Source: Rhodopirellula sp. SM50
GTDB taxonomy: Bacteria; Planctomycetota; Planctomycetia; Pirellulales; Pirellulaceae
Direction of reading: 5' to 3'
Assembly: GCF_002289565.1 (NCBI RefSeq)
Contig: NZ_NTFY01000040.1
Location: 1 to 64,000 of the forward strand
DNA: 64,000 nucleotides
Positions within the stretch are counted from its first letter, which is position 1. Each line of letters begins with the position of its first letter. This document shows positions 54,501-63,500 of the stretch, piece after piece. Under the pieces are notes generated by a model. The model worked only from the letters and a program-made list of their open reading frames with translations, ran no database searches and had not been told where the DNA came from. Made by a program: the position numbers and the translations under genes.

Positions 54501-57500
54501 GTCCGCAGCAACTCGTCGATTCAGGTGCTGGGAACCCCCGAACAATCGGTTCTGTTCCGTTCCTATCACAACGACTCCGTCGGCGGGGATTCCGACGGCG
54601 TCGGCCCGGGCACCTCTCCCGGCGACTTCGGCGGAATTGTGTTCCGCGCCGATGCCGATTTGGATGCCAATGGCATCTATCTGAACTATGTCAACCACGC
54701 CGACATCGACAACGGCGGTGGCAATGTCTTTGTCGACGCCAACGAGTTGCCGTTCGCGCCGATCTACGTCACCGACTCGCGACCGACGATCTCGTTCAAC
54801 CGCATCACCAATGCCAAGAGCCCGGCGATCTCGGCGAGCCCCGATGCGTTCGACGACTCGAACGATCGAATCGGACCGGACATCCGCGGCAACTTCCTCG
54901 CCGACAATGCGGTCAATGGTCTGTTCATTCGGGTCAAGACGTCGCTCGGTTCCACGCTCGACAAACTGACCGTTTCGGGTCGTTTCGACGACACCGACAT
55001 CACACACGTGTTGAGCGAAAACCTGATCATTTCCGGCGCCGCCGGCGGTCCAACCTTGACCCCCGCGCGGCAACTGGTCGCGCGTGCGGCCGGTCGTCTG
55101 ATCGTCGATCCCGGTGTGGTCGTCAAACTGGATCAATCACGGATCGAGGCCGAACGCGGTGCCGGCGCGTTGATCGCCGAAGGCACGTTGAATCGCCCCG
55201 TGATCTTCACCTCCATCGCCGATGATCGTTACGGCGGAAGCGGGACGTTCAACTCCGATCCGACCAGCGGCCCCTCGCCGGCACCCGGGGATTGGGGCGG
55301 CTTGTACTTCGGCCAATCGACCTCCGGCAGCATCGACAATGCGTTGATCGCGTACGGCGGTGGTTCGGCACCGATTGAAGGCGGCGCCGTCCCCTTCAAC
55401 GCGGTCGAAATTCATCAAGCCGAAGTCCGCATTGCCAATAGCACGCTGCAGTCTAACGCCGGTGGTGGTGGCGGGGGATCGCGAAATGGCCGTGGTGCAC
55501 ATAGCGATGCCACGATCTATGTCCGCGGTGCCCAACCGATCATCGTGGACAACACGATCATCGACAACAGCGGACCGGCGATCAACATCAACGCCAACGC
55601 GATGCGATGGGAAACCCAGCGCGACTCGGGACGCACGACCGGGCCGATCGATCGCTACTCCCAGTTCGATGACAACAAAGGCCCGTTGGTGCGGCTCAAC
55701 GAACTCGATGGCAACTCGATCAACGGGATGCTGGTCCGCGGTGAGCTGCTGACGACCGAGACCTTCTGGGAAGACACCGACATGGTCCACGTGATCTCCG
55801 GTGAAGTCATCGTCGGCAATCACCACACCTACAGCGGATTGACCCTGCAAAGCAGCAATTCGGAAAGTCTGGTCATCAAAGCGACCAACGGCTCGGCCGG
55901 TTTCACCGCCACCGGAAGCCCGCAGGAGATCATCGATCGGATCGGTGGCACCATCCATGTGTTGGGAACACCCGGGCACCCGGTGGTGCTCACCTCGCTC
56001 GCCGACGACTCGGTCGGCGCCGGGTTCACACCCAGCGGTGCGCTCAACAGCAACACCAACAACTCGGCCAATCCCACGACCGGGGCGGCCGGCCAGTGGC
56101 GTGGCTTGCTGTTCGATGAATTCAGCAACGACCGCAACGTGGCGATCGTTCGCGAAGCTGAAAACCCGATGACCAACGGCAGAGATGTCAACAGCAACGT
56201 CGTCGTCGCACAGAACTTGGGCGTGATCGCTCCGGACCAGAAAAGCGGTGACGAAAACCGTCGGCTCGGTTTCGTGGTCAAAGGCTACATCAGCCCGACC
56301 GACGCGGACGATGTCGATGTCTACAGCTTTAACGGAACCGCGGGGACGGAAGTCTGGATCGATATCGATCGCACCGACACCAACTTGGACGCCGTCGTCG
56401 AAATCATCAACGCCGCCGGTACCGTACTCGCTCGCTCGGTCCGCTCCGGCGCTGCCGATCCGGGCAACCTGAACGCCGACACGCTGATCAAGAACCCGTT
56501 GCTCGGCGGCGACCACTACACCCAGAATTTCCGTGATCCCGGTTTCCGCTACACCCTGCCCGGGACGCCTGGTCAGACCGGCACCTATTTCGTTCGCGTC
56601 CGCAGCAATCCCGCGGCGCTCGGTGATCTCACCCAGTTGCGCGGCGAAAGCCGAGGTGAGTACCAGTTGCAAATCCGGCTCGACCAGGTTCAAGAATTCC
56701 CGGGTTCGACGGTCCGTTACGCCGACATTCGTAATGCCGAAACGGGAATCGATGTGCGCGGCTTGCCCGCCCACAGCCCGCTGATCGGTGAAGCCGGCGA
56801 AACCAATGACGCGAACCAGACCTTTGATCAAGCCCAACAACTGGTCAACCTGCTGGAAACCGATCTGGCGGCGTTGGGCATCTCCGGAAATATCTCCAGC
56901 GAGACCGATGCGGATTGGTACCGCTTCCGGTTGGACCAAACCGGCGTCCAGGTGATTCCCGGCGTCAACGACAGCGCCGGCACGATCGCGGTGGTGCTGG
57001 ATCTGGATTACGCCGACAAAGCGGTCCGCGCGGACACCACCGTTGCGGTCTTTAACGAAGACGGCGATCTGGTCTTTGTGGGACGCGAATCGAACGTCGA
57101 AGACGATCGTAATGCGTCTGCCGACGGCAGCATCGACGATCTGAGCCGTGGATCTTTGGGGACCAAAGACGCTTACATCGGTCCGATTCACCTGACGCCC
57201 GGTGGCGAGTTCTTTGTCGCGGTGATGAGCGATCGACTCGTACCGACCGCGCTGACCGGCGTCTTCCAAGCCAATCCGGCCAACCAGGGTAACGGTCTGG
57301 TCCGACTCGAACCGGTCAACTCGGTTTCCCGAATCGTCGAAGATCACCTCGGATTCCAAGGTTATTCGTCGCGTGGAATCGACATCGAACCGGAGACGCC
57401 GCAGGGCCTGTTCGACATCAACACGTTGACCGGCGTCGGCATGAACGTGCGGCCGTTCACGCTTCAGGATGTGGCGTTGTACGTCGCAACGGACGAACCG

Positions 57501-60500
57501 GAGAACGACAACAGCAATCGCAACAGCGACCACCTTTATACCGTCGATCCCTTCCAAAGCTCGCGTTGGTTGACGCGTGTCACCGATGGCGGTGGGCTCA
57601 ACGGCGGCGTCAACGACGTGCAAGACGTGGTGATTCGAACCGATGGCCGAATGTATGGCTATCAACGACTCAATAACAACGCGTCCAGCGTTGGCGCGTT
57701 GGTCAACATCGATCCGGAAACCGGCAACATCACGCCGGTCGGCAACGACAACATCAACGGGCAGACCCCCACCCCGAACACGTCGTCGTATTCCAACCAG
57801 ATCCAGGACAACATTTCGCGGGTCCGTCGCGCCGACCAGTTCACGACATCCGACGAAGTCGACGCGCTGACGTTCCGACGTGTCGGGACCACCGGCCCCG
57901 CCACGGCGCCGACGCCCATTTACGACGTGTATTACGCCGTCCGTGAATCGGACAACTCGTCAAAGCTGTATCTTGCGACCGAAGATGGTGACGCAAGTTT
58001 GACGGTCAATGCCCGCAATACGTACGGGGTCAAGGGCGACATTCAACCGTCCGACGTCGCCTACCAGACCTACAGCCTGACGGTGCGCGGCACGCCTCCG
58101 GCCAACGGTCCGACTCCCCAGACGACGATCCGGATCAAGTCCAAGATCGCAGGTCTGGCCGGTGCGTTCGACTTGGTCATCAACCCGTTCCGCCCCAACA
58201 ACACCAACGCCGTCGTCAGCGTCGCTGGCAACACCATCACGTTGACGCTGGGCGGAACCGGTGGGCCTCCGATCACCGGCGCGCCCTCGGCTCAAGCCAT
58301 CGTCGATGAAATCAACAACGACCCGGTCGCCAGCCGACTGATCACCGCCGTGATCTACAGCGGCAATGCGGACAACCGTGGCAACGGTGCGCCGGGAACG
58401 CTGGCGATCACGACCAACTCGACGTTGACGACCGCGGCCAGTGACGGCGCCAACGGACCGCTGGTCGGACGGGTCACCGGTCTGTCGTTTGCCAACTTCT
58501 TCGGCACCGGCAACCTGTACGGTGTGACCGACGCGGGCGAGTTTTTGGAGATCAATCCCTCCACCGGCGATGTGATCAATCGCGTCGATGCGACCAATGC
58601 GATCGGCGTGCCGAACCTGGAATTCCAAGGTCTCACCCTCGGTCCGCAAAACGTCGAAGGCGGGGTGTACAAGAACGTCCTGTTCGCCGTCACGACCGAT
58701 GGCCAACTCGTTGCCTTTGATACCTCCGGAAACGGATTCCTGGCCTTCGAATCCGGCGGTGCGGCGCAATTGCTCACCACCGGCGCCGGTCCCGACGGTG
58801 GCTTCTTTACCCTGACGACCGACGCGGGCCTGTTTGGTCGCCAAACCACCGATCCGATCGCGGCCGACGCTCCGTCGTACCTGAGCGTCAATGAAACGCA
58901 GTCCATCAACACGACCGGCTCCGGATCCGGCGGGACCTTCTCGTTGTCGATGGTGGTCGACCAAGGCGCCGTCACCAGTCCATCGTTTGATATCGATGCC
59001 ACGCAAGACTTCGTCCCCGTCCAAGACGTGTCTGGTTTCCCCACCGCTCCGTTCAATATCCAGATCGGAACGGAACAGATGCGCGTGGACTTTGTCTCCG
59101 GAAACATCTTCGGCGTCACCCGCGGGATCAACGGAACGTTTGCGACAACGCACGACGATACCGCGACGGTGTTCGAAAAACTGACGTCGTTGACCACCAG
59201 TTCTCTTTCGCTTCCGAGCAGTGATTTCCTGTCGTCTGCGATCAACGACACGACGTTGACGATTCCGGTCTTGGATGCGAGTGCGTTTCCAGCCGTACCG
59301 TTTACGATTCGCATCCAAGACGAAGAGATGCGAGTCAACTCGGTCAATACGATCGCCAACGAATTGACGGTGGACCAGCGTGGTGACAACGGCACGGCGG
59401 CCGCACACCACAGGAACTTCAGCGAAGTGCTGATCGTTTCGGATACCCTGTCCGTTCTCGATGCGACTCCCTTCCCGACATCCGGTGGATTCAATATTCG
59501 AATCGGCGGCGAAGACTTGCGGGTCACCGATGTGGTTCCCAATCCGGGTGATTTCGGCGCTCAATTCTCGGTGATTCGCGGCGCCAACGGAACGTCGCCG
59601 GCCAATCACGCGTTCGGTTCCGACCTGGCTCGCGTCGACACCACGGTGGCGATTCCCTACAACGCATCGAATTTCCAGATTCGCTCGGCGATCGCCGCAC
59701 TGCCTTTCGTCGGTGGGCTCGGTAACGTGAATGTCACCGGCGGCCCGTTGAACGGTCTGGCGGTTTCGAACCCGGTCGTCGTCGAATTCATCGGCGCGTT
59801 GGCGGCCAAAGACTTGCCAGTGCTGACCGCCGACGATACCGGATTGGTCGGCGACGAGATTCAGCGGATCTCGCTCGATCCCCGGGTCAACGACGGCGAT
59901 TTTGCGATGAGTTTCCTGGGCGCGTCGACGGGCCAGTTGGCTTGGAACGCGTCGGCAAGCGACGTCCAAACGGCGCTGGAGAACCTTGCCACGATCGGAC
60001 CCGGAAACGTGATCGTCAGTGGAACGACCCTGGCGGTCGGGCCGCTGAGCATCCGGTTCACCGGTGATCTGCAGGACAGCAATGTGCCGCTGATCACGGT
60101 GCCCGCGGCAACCGAAAACCTGTTGCAAAACGAGATTCAACAGTTCAACGTCACCGGCGGTCCCAACGGCGGTAACTTTACGCTGGAACTCACCTCCGGA
60201 CCCGTGACGGGCGTCTCGGATCCGATCGCCTGGGATGATCCGGTGGCCGCGATTCAGACGGCGTTGGAACAAGGTATTCCCGCACTGGCCGGCAACATTA
60301 TCGTGACCGGAACGGGCGCGCTTCCCGGCGGCACGATCAATATCGAGTTCACCGGGGCACTGGCGAGCACCGATATCGCCCAGTTCGTTTTCAACAATGC
60401 CCTGACCGGTGGCACATCGCCGACGATCGTCGTGACGACGGTCCAGACGACCAATGCAGCGGCGCCGTCGATCGTCGAGACCCGTGCGGGGATCAATGTC

Positions 60501-63500
60501 GACGTGCCGATCGCTCCCGGAACCGATGGCATCTTGAGCGTCCGCGACGCGTTGATCGATCTGCCGACCTTCAACCCGGCCGACGTCATGGCCGCCGGTG
60601 TCTTGAATCCGCCAGGAAACGGCGTCCTGTTGAACTTCGTCGGACAGTATGCGGGCGTCGATCTTTCACTGCTGGAAATCGACAACTCGTTGAACTTGCC
60701 CTCGACCAATGCGAGTATCAGCTTGCAGGCCGCTGTCGGATCCGGAGTCGCCGGTAGCTTCATTATGGACGTTTCCGGACTCAATGGATTTGGCGCCGAC
60801 GCGATCGGATTGGCGTTCTCGCCGCTGGACTTCAACCTCTGGCACCCGACCTCGCTCCGCGCCACCGACGACGGACACGGGATCAACGAAGCCGAAGATG
60901 ACACTCGGGTGCCCAGTGACATTAGCGAGGCCTACAACACGCCGGGAAGCTTCCGGAACTTTGACCAAGACGAAGGCGGCGTGAGCTACCAGTTCGGTCT
61001 GGAACAATGGGTCCTGAACCAAAACTCGGACTCCGAGCACTACCTGCAATACCTGCCGGGCGTCAACGCCCAGTACGGCATCCTGACGACCGCGTTCCAC
61101 GCCGACTTGAGCAGCAACCCGGCCATCGTGGGCGACTTTGGCAGCGGCGTCCAAGGGTCTTACAACCTGCCCGGGGGCGGTTATGGAACGCTGGAAACCG
61201 GCGAGTTCGATTTGAACGGTTCGGTTCGGGCCGATCGCCCCACGCTGTACTTCAGCTACTTCTTGGAAACCGAGGGACACGACGGTTCCGACATCGATTC
61301 CGATGGCGACGATCCGTTCCGCGACAGCGCCCGCGTCTTCATCTCGGCCGATGGTGGTGCGACCTGGGATCTGGTCGCATCGAACAACTCGCAACTCAGT
61401 GTCGCCGATCCGACCGATTTCGGCGGAACCGCTGAACTGCCCGGATTCCTCTCCCACCTGTCCGACGCCGGGCTCAATAGCGCGACGCCGCGGCCGCAGA
61501 GCCAACAGATCGTTCAAGAGTTGTTTGACAATACCGGCCAGTGGCGACAAGCCCGCGTGGATTTGTCCCAGTACGCCGGTCTTACTGGATTGAAACTGCG
61601 GCTCGATTTCAGCTCGGCCGGTTCGGTCAACGACTCCACGCTCGGCCGCATCGACAACGAATACAATCCCGCCGCCGCGACCGATGTCGCTCCGTTCGGC
61701 GAATACGTCAGCACGACCAACAACGCGCGGTCGATTCGATCGCTCGACAACCAACATCAAGGGTTCTTTGTCGACGACTTTATCATCGGATACGCCGAAC
61801 GCGGTGAAATGGTCACCGGCACCAACGGTGACGTGGGGCTGACGAACCTGTTCGCCGGCACCAGCCGCACCCGTGATTTGGATCCGGAGCAGTTCCCGGA
61901 CATCGTCAACGGACCGTATCAGTTGGAGATTCGCCGGACGGACGAGCACGTGGTGCTGACCCCGGTCGGCCCCGTCGTCGGTGCGATTTTTGACACCAAC
62001 GACCGTCACGTGGATGAAGCAAGCGAGACGGCCTTCCTGTCCTTCGAACCCGCCACGTTTGTTCCCAGCTTGTTGCCCCAAGACACCACGGTGTTGGGCG
62101 GATTCACCGCTTCGGAAATCTCGCCATGGTCGGTCACCGACGTTAATCCCAGCACCGGCATCAATAGTCTGCAATCCGGCCCGGTCGGAACCAATCGCGT
62201 CTCGATCTTCGAGGTCACGCGAGCCGAATTGGGATCGCTTTCCGACACCGCCGGTGTGATCCGTTTCTCCTACGACGTCAACTCGGCGCTCGAAACACAC
62301 GGGTTGCGATTCTTGATCGATGGCGTTCCGCAGCGATTGGTCAGCGACTCGGGCGAAGAGCCGATTCTCGATCCGACGCTGGCCTCCGGTGTGACCGGTT
62401 ACGTCACGGCCGAATTCACGTTCGGTTCGGGCAATCCGACCTTCACATGGGTGTACGACTTTACCGACACCGCACCGCCGCAGGGCGACAACCGTGCTTT
62501 CATCGATAATGTCCAATTGCTGCAGGGCGGTACGGGGTTGCTGGCCGATCGCAACCGCGAACGCGCTCAAGGCAACCTGATTCTCGATTCGAATTTCATC
62601 AGCAACTCGTCCATTCTTGGCATCAACGTCGAGCCGGGAACAACGGAAGCCGGTGGCAGCGTTCCGCATCCGGGATCGACGATCAACTTCCCACAGTTGA
62701 ACACCCAGCGACTGGTTCCCGGCGTCGTGATCCAAAACAACGTGATCTCTGGATCGTCCGGTATCCGTTTCGCCGGTGAGACGACCGCGGTCCCGCAGCG
62801 TCCGAATCCCTTCGGTCGGCTGATCAACAACACGCTGGTCGGATCCGGACGCACGGGTACCGGGATCGAAATTGTGGGACTGGCCAGCCCCACATTGATG
62901 AACAACTTGATCACGGATTTCAATCGAGGAATCACCGACGGCGGAACCGGAACCGTCATCCGTTCAAACTTCTTCCAGAACAACGCCAACAACGGCAACA
63001 CGGGCAGCGGCGCGCTGACCGCACCGCCGACCGCACCGCTGTTCTTGGATGCCGCAAGCGGCAATTACTACCTGGACAGTTCGTCGGCGGCCGTCGACAG
63101 TTCGCAGAACACCGAGCAAGATCGCCAAAACTATCTGACGTTCAAAACGGAGCTTGGCATCCCGGCGTCTCCGATCAATGCACCGCTGCGTGACGCGTTC
63201 GGTCAACTCCGCGTCGACCCCAATGCATCGGCGTTGGGTGATCGCGGAGCGTTGGAAGACACCGATGTCGATGCACCGTACGCGGTGATTTTGAACCCGG
63301 TCGATAATGATTCCGAAGGCAACGATCGCGATCCGAGCAACACGGTGATTTGGGTGACCGATCCGCTGTTGGAAAACTTCACGATCTTCCTGGGTGACGG
63401 CCGCGATCCGAATTCACCGTTCGAAGGCACCGGGGTGGACGGATTGACCGTCGATGATCCCAACGACGATGCGATCTCGGACCAGGCGATTGAGATCACC

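Noticed and set aside
55137-57665. Open frame of 842 codons on the minus strand, and similar long minus frames over 34015-63200
   Set aside because: These are antisense shadows of the two giant genes. The plus frame encodes recognisable domains throughout and stays open from 51516 to the edge, while the minus translations have no domain and biased composition.
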